Positions 49,342 through 58,185 of a stretch of 64,000 nt of DNA are shown here, piece by piece. Each line of letters begins with the position of its first letter. Positions within the stretch are counted from its first letter, which is position 1. The notes below the pieces were generated by a model. The model saw nothing but the letters and a program-made list of their open reading frames with translations. It was not told where the DNA came from and searched no databases. The position numbers were made by a program, and so were the translations under genes. This DNA is from CAUZIZ01 sp965219855 (lineage in GTDB: Bacteria; Acidobacteriota; UBA6911; RPQK01; JAJDTT01): assembly GCA_965219855.1 (NCBI GenBank), contig CBDCOR010000030.1, positions 186,001 to 250,000 of the forward strand, given 5' to 3'.

Positions 49342-50578
49342 CTACCAGGGTTCCCACCGTCGCCCTCGAAAGATTGCAATATCTGCCTGCGACGGCGCTG
49401 ACTTCTTCAGCCGTTAGTTGGTCGATTCGCCTTCCATAGTCATTCCAATATTCGCAAGAGTGAAGTATCTCCATCGATCCGAGTTGCAGGGCCTGGTCGA
49501 GGGTCGTCTCGAAATCCCCCAGCACCTGCATCTGGCACTGGTTCTTGGCACGCCGAAGTTCCTCAATCGTAGGCGGAGAGGTGGCCAGCCGCTCAGCTTC
49601 CTCGAAAAGAATGGCTTCCGCTTGCTTGAGGTCGGCCTTCTTCTTGAGATCCAGGCGGACGAAGAACAGGTACGGATCACGGGTGTCATTGAGCTCCGTG
49701 CTTACCGCTGCGGCGAGCCGTGTGTCCTCGACCAGTCTTCGGTGAAGACGGGAGAGCTTCCCCTCGGAAAGGATCCTCTCGAGCACCTGAAAACCATAGT
49801 GATCCGCCTCGAGTACGGAAGGCGCCGGCAAGGCAAGAAGCATCCGGGGGATGTGGCTGGGACGTTCCACCGTCACCCGGACCTGCTGCTCTCTCGTCGG
49901 TTCCTTCTCGGTCAGGGTCTCGGGTACGGGACCCGAAGGAATGGAGCCGAACAGCTCCTCGATACGTGCGAGGGTTGGCGCCGTTTCGAAATCGCCGACA
50001 ATCACCAGCACGGAATTGTTGGGAACGTAGAATGACCGGTAGTGCTCCAGCATCTGGGCTCGCGTCATTCCAAGGACGTCCTGGTGGAGACCGATTACCG
50101 GAAAGCGGTAAGGATGCTTTTTAAAGCTTTTCAATTCGACTGCTTGATGCAGCGCACCATAAGGATGGTCCTGATCCAATCGGAGTTCTTCCAGGATGAC
50201 GTGCTTTTCCAGCTCGAACTCGTCGGGGTCAAACACGTTGTTGCACATACGGTCCGACTCGATCTCGAGCGCTGATTGCCAGCGATCAGAGGCGAAACAG
50301 AAGTAGTAGGCGGTATAATCCTGGGAGGTGAAGGCGTTGTTTCCGCCTCCATTGCGAGCCGTGATTTGATCGATTTCGCCCTTGCCATAGGATTTCGTGC
50401 CCTTGAACATCATGTGTTCGAGGAAGTGGGAGATCCCGGTAGTTCCGGGCTGTTCAAAGCGGGATCCGACGCGGTAGAACATCATCGTAGCGACGATTGG
50501 ATTCGCGTGATCTTCCCGAGTAAGGACGGTCAAGCCATTCTCGAGGAGGTGTCGCGAGGTCGGTTCAATCTCTATCAT
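49313..50578 (-). CDS. M16 family zinc peptidase, catalytic subunit
   Basis: A 421-residue zincin with the inverted zinc motif HFLEHMMFKGT (HxxEH, about 47-51) and the downstream Glu in EEFELEKHVILEELR (about 121). The second half carries the substrate-binding SEGKLSRLHRRLVED. It shares its 3' end with the non-catalytic partner gene and faces a third, secreted M16 gene on the other strand. The role is peptide degradation or processing; cellular location is uncertain, as there is no signal peptide. Confidence 0.94.
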   Translation of the reverse strand: MIEIEPTSRHLLENGLTVLTREDHANPIVATMMFYRVGSRFEQPGTTGISHFLEHMMFKGTKSYGKGEIDQITARNGGGNNAFTSQDYTAYYFCFASDRWQSALEIESDRMCNNVFDPDEFELEKHVILEELRLDQDHPYGALHQAVELKSFKKHPYRFPVIGLHQDVLGMTRAQMLEHYRSFYVPNNSVLVIVGDFETAPTLARIEELFGSIPSGPVPETLTEKEPTREQQVRVTVERPSHIPRMLLALPAPSVLEADHYGFQVLERILSEGKLSRLHRRLVEDTRLAAAVSTELNDTRDPYLFFVRLDLKKKADLKQAEAILFEEAERLATSPPTIEELRRAKNQCQMQVLGDFETTLDQALQLGSMEILHSCEYWNDYGRRIDQLTAEEVSAVAGRYCNLSRATVGTLVDGNGQAETL

Positions 50579-50687
50579 CGGCTATCTCAAGAGATGGGTC
50601 GAGTACATTGGAGCCTTTCCGAGGTCGCATGGAGAACTGCAATGTGGAGCTCGATCGGGTTGTGCGCACATCGGAGTTTTTATTAGA
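50579..50687. promoter_or_regulatory. Divergent promoter region of the M16 genes
   Basis: The 109 bp between the cytoplasmic catalytic M16 gene (minus) and the secreted M16 gene (plus) must hold both promoters. TTTTTATTAGAATG just before the plus-strand ATG is AT-rich, but no confident -35/-10 pair was found. Confidence 0.35.
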
Positions 50688-52100
50688 ATGAATCGCTCTG
50701 TGACACTGCATCAGTCAACTACTTCTATCAGGAATGGCCTCTTCAGTCGGATGGCTGGCTTTCCTCTTCTCCTCAGCCTGATTATAACGGCTGGATCTGC
50801 TCGCGCCGAGCTTGACAATCTACCAATACCTGAATTCGAGGCAAGAAACCTGTTGAATGGAATGGAACTGCTGCTTCTTCCAAGCAGCGAGACGCGAATG
50901 CCTTTCGTTCTGATGATCAAGAACGGTGCTGCCTTCGATCCCGTCGACAAGTGGGGCGTGACCTACCTCATGGCCCGAATGCTGCTGGAGGGCAGGGAAG
51001 CGAGATCGGGAAAGCCCATTCAGGAAGATTTGAAGGACCTCGACGTAGAGCTCCAGATGAGGGTGCACTGGGATACCATCTATTTCTATGGAAGTGCGCC
51101 CGCCGAGAAGCTGCTGGATTCGTTGAATCTGCTTGCTGAAACCGTAGTCCGGCCGAAGTTAGAGGAAGAGATATTTGAGCAGCTGCGGGCACGAATCCTG
51201 GAGGAAATCGAAGCGGAGACACCGCAAGTCGAAGCTTTAACCCAGAAACTCTTTCTCGGGGAGCTTTTTTCTGGGAATCCCTATGGTCATTCCAGCAAAG
51301 GGACACCGGAGACCCTTAAGAACCTCTACTTCAGGGATGTCAAGATTCAGTACCGGAAGCTAATGGTTCCGAATCAAGCCAAGTTGGCTTTCTATCACTC
51401 GGGTGAACTGGCTACATTGTTCTCGGGTCTTAGTCGGAGGTGGGGTTCCTGGGTTCGGAAGAACTCTGTCCCCTTTACTTTTAGAAAAGCGGAGCCCATC
51501 AAGGAAAAGCGGATTGTGCTGCTGGACCGTCCGGGCGACTCGGGGTTTTTTCGTTGGGGCAAACTGGGGGTCAAGAGGGGGGTTCGCGACTATTATGCTC
51601 TGAAGATCGTGGAAGAATATCTCAACCTTTCGCTTCCAACATGGGCTGAAGAGGTTGCCTCGGAAGCCCAGATTCAGGCCCTGCCGAGCTTCGAGGCATT
51701 CCGGATGCCGGGCTATATCCAACTCAGTCTTCAGGCCTCTTCCGAACACCTGGTGCCCTACCTGAAGCGCTTTATTCAGAGTCTGAAGGAGTTGGAGGCT
51801 GGCCAGGTCGATCTTGCAAGATTCGAGGAAGCGCGCCAGCTTACCTTTCTGGAATTCAAGCGGTCGCTCGAGGATCCGAAGTCCAGACTCTTCCGCCTGC
51901 TAGACACCAGCCTCTATGAGCTGGGCATCAGCTACTTGACGAGCTACGGTCGTCGGCTGAATCGAGTTCAGCCGAAAACTCTTCCAGCAATCCTGGATGA
52001 ATACCTTTCCCCGGACTCTTTTCTTCTCGTTGTCGGCGGTCCTGCCTCCAGAATGAAGGCCGATTTGGAGGAACTTGGAGCCGTCGAAATCTTGAATTAA
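50688..52100 (+). CDS. Secreted M16 peptidase homologue, non-catalytic
   Basis: A 470-residue third member of the M16 family with a signal peptide (about 23-41, LLLSLIITAGSARA). The HxxEH position is replaced by VTYLMARMLLEGR, so it is not a zinc peptidase. It retains the overall two-domain layout and SSKGTPETLKNLYF. Divergent orientation from the cytoplasmic pair suggests shared regulation. It may be a periplasmic scaffold or a partner of another M16 enzyme. Confidence 0.85.
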   Translation: MNRSVTLHQSTTSIRNGLFSRMAGFPLLLSLIITAGSARAELDNLPIPEFEARNLLNGMELLLLPSSETRMPFVLMIKNGAAFDPVDKWGVTYLMARMLLEGREARSGKPIQEDLKDLDVELQMRVHWDTIYFYGSAPAEKLLDSLNLLAETVVRPKLEEEIFEQLRARILEEIEAETPQVEALTQKLFLGELFSGNPYGHSSKGTPETLKNLYFRDVKIQYRKLMVPNQAKLAFYHSGELATLFSGLSRRWGSWVRKNSVPFTFRKAEPIKEKRIVLLDRPGDSGFFRWGKLGVKRGVRDYYALKIVEEYLNLSLPTWAEEVASEAQIQALPSFEAFRMPGYIQLSLQASSEHLVPYLKRFIQSLKELEAGQVDLARFEEARQLTFLEFKRSLEDPKSRLFRLLDTSLYELGISYLTSYGRRLNRVQPKTLPAILDEYLSPDSFLLVVGGPASRMKADLEELGAVEILN

Positions 52101-52127
52101 CGGGTAGCATCCGTTATATTCTGAGAG

Positions 52128-52216
52128 GTACTGAGGGCTTGTGCCAAAATGCGAAGTCATTCTGGCGCGAACTCTAAGTCTGCTGTCGGGGTGGGCTGAT
52201 GCCCACTTTTTTTGTT
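52128..52216 (+). terminator. Intrinsic-terminator-like leader (rimP leader type)
   Basis: GTGGGC (52191-52196), a TGAT loop and GCCCAC (52201-52206) form a perfect six-pair stem directly followed by seven T (52207-52213), a rho-independent terminator. It lies only 14 bases before the rimP ATG, so it would stop the operon before its first gene unless overcome. A conserved terminator-like rimP leader RNA has been described upstream of rimP-nusA in other bacteria; NusA, encoded in this operon, stimulates intrinsic termination, so autoregulation is the natural model. Confidence 0.75.
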
Positions 52217-52229
52217 TTAGGCTCAGATC

Positions 52230-52700
52230 ATGGAATGGCTGGCCCGGACTGAGGGCTTGGTGCAGAACGTAGTCGAAGCAGAAGAACTCGAGTTGGTCCA
52301 TGTGGAGTTCTTGGGAGACGGAAGGCGACCGACTCTAAGAATCTATATTGATAAGCCGGGTGGTGTTAATCTGACAGACTGCCAGAAGGTCAGTGAGCAT
52401 GTAAGTCTTCTTCTGGACGTGGAGGATTTTATTCCATACCACTATGTGTTGGAGGTTTCATCGCCGGGTTTGGAACGGCCCCTGTTCAAAGAGCAGGACT
52501 TTCAACGTTTCAAGGGTAGGGAAGCCCGAGTATTGACGGTTGACGAGATCGAGAACCGGAGGAAGTTCACGGGATTCATTCAGGAGTTTGGGGGTGGCGT
52601 GTTGCACCTGGCTTGTGATGACAGGACCTACAGCATCCCCTTCGACAAGATCAGAAAGGCCCATCTGATTCATCGGTTCGCCAGCCCTGCCGACAGGTAG
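52230..52700 (+). CDS. rimP: Ribosome maturation factor RimP
   Basis: 30S assembly factor; 156 residues. The N-terminal half has LVQNVVEAEELELVHVEFLGDGRRPTLRIYIDKPGGVNLTDCQKVSEHVS, and the second has FIPYHYVLEVSSPGLERPL, the RimP signature (SPGxxRPL). It opens the rimP-nusA-infB operon behind the terminator-like leader. Confidence 0.94.
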   Translation: MEWLARTEGLVQNVVEAEELELVHVEFLGDGRRPTLRIYIDKPGGVNLTDCQKVSEHVSLLLDVEDFIPYHYVLEVSSPGLERPLFKEQDFQRFKGREARVLTVDEIENRRKFTGFIQEFGGGVLHLACDDRTYSIPFDKIRKAHLIHRFASPADR

Positions 52701-52723
52701 ATCGAAAGCGGGGTCGATTAGGA

Positions 52724-54118
52724 ATGCCAAATACGATTAACCAGAGCATTGAGCAGCTAAGTCGCGAAAAGAGTATCGATCCGCAGCTTGTTCGGGAAGC
52801 TCTGGAAGACGCAATGGTTGCCGCTGCCAAGCGATACTTTAGGACGGACGAGGATCTGCAGGCTCGGTACGATACAGAAACGGGCACCATTGAGGTCTTC
52901 GCGGTCAAACGGATCGTCGAGGAGGTTGAAGACGATCAGAGGGAAATGTCTTTGGAGCAGGCCCTCGAGGTGGATGAGACCTTTGAGGTAGGAGAGTACA
53001 TCGAAATTCCAAAGCCCACTCTGGAGCTAGGTCGCATCGCTGCCCAGACAGCCAAGCAAGTCATCTTTCAGAAGGTACGGGAAGCCGAGCGCGAGAACGT
53101 ATTTAAGGAGTTCTCGGGCCAGATAGGACAGGTTGTCCATGCCATAGTTCGGCGTTTCGAGAGCCGAGAGCTCATCCTCGATGCGGGCAAGGCAGAGGCG
53201 GTTCTTCCATACAGCGAACAGGCTCGCGAGGAGGAATACCGCTTAGGCGACCGGGTGCGGGCCGTCATTATCAAGGTCCACCGACTCTCCCGAGGACCTC
53301 AGATCGTCGTATCCAGGGCGGACCCAAGCCTCTTGGTTCGGCTGTTCGAGACCGAGATACCGGAGGTATACGATCACACTGTCGTGATCAAGAATGCTGT
53401 CAGGGAAGCAGGTGAGCGGGCCAAGGTCGCCGTGGCCAGTCGCGACGACAACGTGGATCCGGTCGGTGCATGCGTTGGCATGAAAGGCAGCCGTATCAAC
53501 GCGGTGATTCGAGAGTTGCGGGGCGAGAAGATCGACATCATCCAATACTCGGATGACATTGTCGAATACACGGTGAACGCCCTTAGTCCGGCGAAGATTT
53601 CGAAAGTGCTGGTAAAGAATGCCGAGGCGAAAGTGCTGGAGGTCATAGTTCCGGAAGACCAGCTCTCTCTTGCTATTGGGAAGAAGGGCCAGAATGTGAG
53701 GTTGGGTTCGAAGCTCTTGGGCTGGGAGATCGACATCAAGAGCGATGAGGAAAAGAAACAGGAAATCTTGAGCCAGATGGAGGGAATGACGGCCAAGGTG
53801 TCGTTGGGCACGTCTCTTTCCGAGCTGGCGGGTCTCGGAGACAAGACCCGCGAACGACTCGAAGAGGCAGGGATTCTCTCTATCGAGGAGTTGGCCTCCA
53901 GATCAATCGATGATCTGGTCTCAATTCCCAGGATAGGGGAGAAATCAGCACAGAAGATTCTGGAGACCGCCAAAGCTTGGTCGGTTCCTGCGGACCAGGA
54001 TGACAGCGAACAGGCTGCGGCCTCCACTGAGGAGGCTGAGGTGGACTCGGCTGAAGAAACCACGAATCCCGACAGTGAGGGCGAGCCCGAGCAAGAGGAA
54101 GCCGAGATTAGCAGCTGA
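52724..54118 (+). CDS. nusA: Transcription termination/antitermination protein NusA
   Basis: A 464-residue transcription factor. The N-terminal RNA-polymerase-binding domain (to about 125) is followed by an S1 domain (GQVVHAIVRRFESRELIL), two KH domains (GACVGMKGSRINAVIRELRGEKIDI; AIGKKGQNVRLGSKLLGWEIDI) and C-terminal helix-hairpin-helix repeats (LSELAGLGDKTRERLEEAGILSIEELASRSIDDLVSIPRIGEKSAQKIL). The end is a very acidic tail. It probably regulates its own operon via the upstream terminator. Confidence 0.96.
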   Translation: MPNTINQSIEQLSREKSIDPQLVREALEDAMVAAAKRYFRTDEDLQARYDTETGTIEVFAVKRIVEEVEDDQREMSLEQALEVDETFEVGEYIEIPKPTLELGRIAAQTAKQVIFQKVREAERENVFKEFSGQIGQVVHAIVRRFESRELILDAGKAEAVLPYSEQAREEEYRLGDRVRAVIIKVHRLSRGPQIVVSRADPSLLVRLFETEIPEVYDHTVVIKNAVREAGERAKVAVASRDDNVDPVGACVGMKGSRINAVIRELRGEKIDIIQYSDDIVEYTVNALSPAKISKVLVKNAEAKVLEVIVPEDQLSLAIGKKGQNVRLGSKLLGWEIDIKSDEEKKQEILSQMEGMTAKVSLGTSLSELAGLGDKTRERLEEAGILSIEELASRSIDDLVSIPRIGEKSAQKILETAKAWSVPADQDDSEQAAASTEEAEVDSAEETTNPDSEGEPEQEEAEISS

Positions 54119-54156
54119 ATAAGGGTTCGTACGAGCCCTAGACAAAGGAAACCTCG

Positions 54157-56733
54157 TTGGAAAATAAGGAAGCCTCGTTAGAAAAGATGGAGCAGGTCAA
54201 AGTCATTGAGCTCGCCTCAGAATTCGAGCTGAAGAACAGGGTTGTGATTTCTGAGCTCAAGAAGATAGGGGTGTGGGTCCCTTCAGCTGAGACCCTTGTC
54301 GACTTCGATATTTCCAACCGAATCCGCCGTCGACTCCAGTTGATGATTGAAGTCGAGCAGGAGGAACAGGTCAAGGCCGAGAAGGCCAAGGACAAGAAGA
54401 AGGCCAAGGACAAGAAGAAGGCTGCTCCCGCCAAGCGAAAGACCATCAAGCAGCTGGGCCGGCCTAGAAAAGCAGCTACCCCAGCCGAGGAAGAGCCTGT
54501 TGAAAGTCCTCTAGTCAGCTCGCTCAAGCCGCGCAAAGGACAGACCAGCTACCGAACCATCGAAGAGCCCACCGAAACGGTACTCGAGAAGACCCAAGTC
54601 ACGATCGATGATGAGCCTGTCATCGAGAAGGTCGAAGCGCATGTCTCGGCCGACCTCCTGGAACAGGTTCAGGAAGCTCCCCTGACCGAGAGTGAGGCGG
54701 CAGCGCTGGCGCTGGAAGCGGAGAAACTGAGACAGGCAGAGGTGGCCGCCAGGGCGACTCCAGCCGAAGTCGATCAACCCACGGTAGATGCGGCGGTTGG
54801 AGAGGAAGTCAAAACTCCCGCAGAGGCAGCGGTCACTCCGGAGGCTGCTGAGGCCGCTCCGAGTGCTTCTGCTGAAGCAGCCATTGCGGAGGGTGCGGAG
54901 TCAGAAGAGGCAGTCGAGGCTGAAGCTGAAGTAGAAGAAGTCGCTGCCGAGAAAGTGGCAGTGCCCGAAGGCGAGGTAGAGAAGGTTGTGACGCTTGCCG
55001 AGTCTGTCAGCGTCAAGGAACTGAGCGATAAGCTGGGCATCAAGAGCAAGGATCTGATCAAGGAACTATTCAGCAGCGGCATCATGGTCACCATCAACCA
55101 GACCCTCGATAAGCAAGTCGTCGAGGCGGTTTGCGAAAAGTTTGGTTTCGAGGCTCGATTCGTCTCGGCCACGGAAGCCGAAGTCGAGAAAGAAGCGGTC
55201 GAGGAGCTTCCAGAGGACATAGTCGACCGAGCTCCGGTTGTGACCGTCATGGGGCATGTGGACCATGGAAAGACCTCTCTGCTGGATGCCATCCGGGAAA
55301 CTGATGTCGCCGCTGGTGAGGCAGGTGGAATCACCCAACATATTGGCGCCTACCACGTGTCGGTCAAAGATCGGCGGATCGTCTTCATAGACACACCAGG
55401 GCACGAGGCCTTTACCTTGATGCGGGCACGAGGGGCCCAGGTGACCGACATCGTAGTTCTGGTGGTTGCCGCAGACGATGGAGTCATGCCCCAGACCCTT
55501 GAGGCCATCGACCATGCGCGGGCTGCAGGTGTCCCTATCGTAGTGGCAGTCAACAAGATAGATCGACCTGAATCTCAGCCTGATCGGGTCAAGCAGCAGC
55601 TGTCAGAACGGGAGCTTGTTCCAGAAGATTGGGGCGGGGACACGGTTATGGTGGACGTCTCGGCGATCGAGAAAACGAATCTTGATCTGCTGATGGAAAT
55701 GATTTTGCTGGTGTCCGACCTCCACGAACGAAAGGCCAACCCCAAACGCCTGGCCTCCGCCATTGTGCTCGAGGCCCAACTAGACCGAGGGCGTGGACCG
55801 GTTGCCACTCTGGTGATTCAGGATGGAACCCTCCATGTGGGCGACTCGTTTGTTGCCGGGATGGTTTTCGGCAAGGTTCGAGCCATGTTCAGCGATCGAG
55901 GCGAGCCCATTATCGAAGCGGGACCCAGCAGCGCCGTCGAAATCCTGGGTCTGAACGAGGTTCCCCAGGCCGGGGACCAGTTTCAGGTCTTGCTCGATTC
56001 CAACAGAGCACGCGAGTTGGCCCAGGATCGTCGTCAGTCCCTGCGCGAGAAGGGGTTGGCGAGATCTTCCCGAATCGGTCTGGACAATCTCTTTTCCGAG
56101 ATGGAGAGTGTTGGGGCGAAGGATCTCAATCTGGTGGTAAAGGCCGATACTCAGGGATCGGTGGAAGTGGTAGGCCAAACCCTCGAGAAATTGAGCGCCG
56201 AGAAGGTCAAGATCAGGGTGATCCACAGTGGCGTAGGTGCTGTTTCGGAATCCGATGTCCTGCTGGCTTCTGCTTCAGACGCGGTCGTGATCGGTTTCAA
56301 CGTTCGTCCCGAGCGGAGCGCCCAGGAAACTGCCGAGCGTGAGGAAGTCGAGATCCGGCTCTACACCGTCATCTACGAACTGATCGACGAGATCAGGCAG
56401 TCGATGCTCGGACTCCTGGACCCCACTATCCGCGAGAAGTTGCTGGGACGGGCGGAAGTGCGCCAGACTTTCAAGGTCTCGAAGATCGGAACAATTGCTG
56501 GGTGCAACGTTGCTGATGGCGTCATTGCACGAAACGCGGAACTTCGCCTATTGCGCGACAACGTCGTCGTTCATGAGGGCAAAGTCGGCTCGCTCCGTCG
56601 CTTCCAGGAAGACGTGAGTGAGGTCAAGAACGGCTATGAGTGTGGTATTTCAATCGCTAACTTCAACGATGTCAAAGTGGGCGATGTGATCGAGGCTTTC
56701 GTGAAGGAGAGCGTCGAGACTCAATTGGTCTGA
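54157..56733 (+). CDS. infB: Translation initiation factor IF-2
   Basis: GTPase that places initiator tRNA on the 30S subunit; 858 residues from TTG 54157. The long N-terminal extension (to about 350) is very rich in Ala and Glu with Lys-rich KAKDKKKAKDKKK, then an IF2_N domain (VSVKELSDKLGIKSKDLIKELFSSG). The G domain begins about 360: VMGHVDHGKTSLLD, DTPGHEAF, NKID and SAIEKTN. The C-terminal domains II-IV end GDVIEAF. It is the third gene of the rimP operon. Confidence 0.97.
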   Translation: MENKEASLEKMEQVKVIELASEFELKNRVVISELKKIGVWVPSAETLVDFDISNRIRRRLQLMIEVEQEEQVKAEKAKDKKKAKDKKKAAPAKRKTIKQLGRPRKAATPAEEEPVESPLVSSLKPRKGQTSYRTIEEPTETVLEKTQVTIDDEPVIEKVEAHVSADLLEQVQEAPLTESEAAALALEAEKLRQAEVAARATPAEVDQPTVDAAVGEEVKTPAEAAVTPEAAEAAPSASAEAAIAEGAESEEAVEAEAEVEEVAAEKVAVPEGEVEKVVTLAESVSVKELSDKLGIKSKDLIKELFSSGIMVTINQTLDKQVVEAVCEKFGFEARFVSATEAEVEKEAVEELPEDIVDRAPVVTVMGHVDHGKTSLLDAIRETDVAAGEAGGITQHIGAYHVSVKDRRIVFIDTPGHEAFTLMRARGAQVTDIVVLVVAADDGVMPQTLEAIDHARAAGVPIVVAVNKIDRPESQPDRVKQQLSERELVPEDWGGDTVMVDVSAIEKTNLDLLMEMILLVSDLHERKANPKRLASAIVLEAQLDRGRGPVATLVIQDGTLHVGDSFVAGMVFGKVRAMFSDRGEPIIEAGPSSAVEILGLNEVPQAGDQFQVLLDSNRARELAQDRRQSLREKGLARSSRIGLDNLFSEMESVGAKDLNLVVKADTQGSVEVVGQTLEKLSAEKVKIRVIHSGVGAVSESDVLLASASDAVVIGFNVRPERSAQETAEREEVEIRLYTVIYELIDEIRQSMLGLLDPTIREKLLGRAEVRQTFKVSKIGTIAGCNVADGVIARNAELRLLRDNVVVHEGKVGSLRRFQEDVSEVKNGYECGISIANFNDVKVGDVIEAFVKESVETQLV

Positions 56734-56859
56734 GAGCTGAATCGGGCGATCTCATAGGCGGAAAGTGACAAGCTCTCCGCGGGAACCAACACTACTGTGT
56801 TCCCGTTCACCAGAATCGCTCAGTCTGGGTCTGAAACTCCCAGCGACCTCCGGCGACCG

Positions 56860-57150
56860 ATGCCGATCGTATTCTGTTCCTTGGAGATCCACCTTCCCCA
56901 TAGCCAGTCGCTAAAGGAAAAGCGGATGATTGTGCGCAAGACGGTGGGAAGGCTTCGTTCGCGGTTCAATTTCTCGGTTTCTGAGATCGGTCACCAGGAG
57001 CTCTGGCAGCGCGCTCGGCTCGGAGCGGTATCTATTGGACCTGACCGAATCGAGCTGGAACGCATCTCCAATCAGCTCATCAGAGAGTGCGAGCGCATTC
57101 TTGGCGGTGATCTTCTTCGATACAACATTGAGATCTTTGACTACGACTAG
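56860..57150 (+). CDS. DUF503 family protein (YlxP-like)
   Basis: A 96-residue protein; ATG 56860 gives the family start MPIVFCSLEIHLPHSQSLKEKRMIVRK, while the frame from 56797 would add a non-conserved leader. DUF503 members lie between infB and rbfA in Gram-positive and many Gram-negative genomes, with unknown function but a ferredoxin-like fold. Here rbfA does not follow. The hairpin GGGAAC ... GTTCCC at 56780-56804 lies upstream. Confidence 0.88.
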   Translation: MPIVFCSLEIHLPHSQSLKEKRMIVRKTVGRLRSRFNFSVSEIGHQELWQRARLGAVSIGPDRIELERISNQLIRECERILGGDLLRYNIEIFDYD

Positions 57151-57152
57151 TT

Positions 57153-58112
57153 GTGCTGGAACAAATCACTGCCTACTCCCTGGCCCATCAGCGCTTCGCA
57201 GTTACCTCCCATGCTAGACCTGACGGTGATTCGATAGGGTCCCAGTTGGGGCTCGCGTTGGCCCTCGAAGGTCTGGGGAAGGCAGTACAAATCGTCAACG
57301 CCGATCCTCCTCCCCACGCCTACCTCTCGCTTCCCGGTGTTGAGCGAATTCGAGTGTCAGAGTCGCTCGAAGGCGTCTTTGATGCGGTATTCGTCCTGGA
57401 GTGCAATGATCTGGATCGTCCCGGGGTAGGGAACCTGGGCCGGTACTACGTCATCAATATCGATCACCATGCCAAGACCGAGTCCTTCGGGCAGCTCAAT
57501 TGGGTAGACCCCAGCGCAGCTGCGGTCGCGGAGATGGTTTACACGCTGCTGGGAGCTCTGAAAGCGCCGGTCACGGCAGAGATTGCGACCAACCTCTACG
57601 CCGCCATCCTCACCGACACGGGCTCTTTCCAGTTCGCGAATACTAGAGCAGAGACCTTCGCGATCGTCGGGGACCTGGTGGCCAGTGGGGCTGACCCCGC
57701 CTGGGTTGCCCGTCAGGTCTACATGAACCAGCCGCGTTCGAAGTTGGGCCTCCTGGTAAAGGTACTAGACACCCTGGAGATCCACCCCTCGGAAAAGATT
57801 GCTTCCATCTTTCTGACCCCTCGGGTGCTAGAGCAAGTCCAGGCGTCTCCTGGGGAGACCGAGGGCCTGATCAACTACGCACTGGGCATTGAGGGGGTCG
57901 AGTTGGCGGCCTTCTTTCGCGAGGAGCATCAGGATCTTTATCGTATCAGCCTCAGATCCAAGAGTGATCTCGATGTCGGCGAGGTAGCGAGACAATTCGG
58001 GGGCGGAGGACACAAAAACGCCGCCGGGTTTTCTCTGGATGGTCGCCTTGATCAGGTTCGGGAGAAGGTGATGGGCCGGCTGGAAGACCTGTTGAGCCCA
58101 GATAAAGCGTAA
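57153..58112 (+). CDS. nrnA: DHH/DHHA1 phosphoesterase (NrnA-type nanoRNase/pAp phosphatase)
   Basis: A 319-residue phosphoesterase. Metal motifs: SHARPDGDSIGSQLG (DxD), ECNDLDR, IDHHAKTESFG (DHH), TDTGSFQFANT, and the DHHA1 motif GGGGHKNAAGF near the C-terminus. NrnA degrades short oligoribonucleotides and dephosphorylates 3'-phosphoadenosine phosphate. GTG 57153 is the start, two bases after the DUF503 stop. It sits at the usual position before truB in the infB operon. Confidence 0.93.
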   Translation: MLEQITAYSLAHQRFAVTSHARPDGDSIGSQLGLALALEGLGKAVQIVNADPPPHAYLSLPGVERIRVSESLEGVFDAVFVLECNDLDRPGVGNLGRYYVINIDHHAKTESFGQLNWVDPSAAAVAEMVYTLLGALKAPVTAEIATNLYAAILTDTGSFQFANTRAETFAIVGDLVASGADPAWVARQVYMNQPRSKLGLLVKVLDTLEIHPSEKIASIFLTPRVLEQVQASPGETEGLINYALGIEGVELAAFFREEHQDLYRISLRSKSDLDVGEVARQFGGGGHKNAAGFSLDGRLDQVREKVMGRLEDLLSPDKA

Positions 58113-58185
58113 CCTGAACGTTGAATGGTGAGCAGTGTCGCCTCCCCTCCCCTTCGGCCGTACTGACCCGACCCTAACCCGTCCC

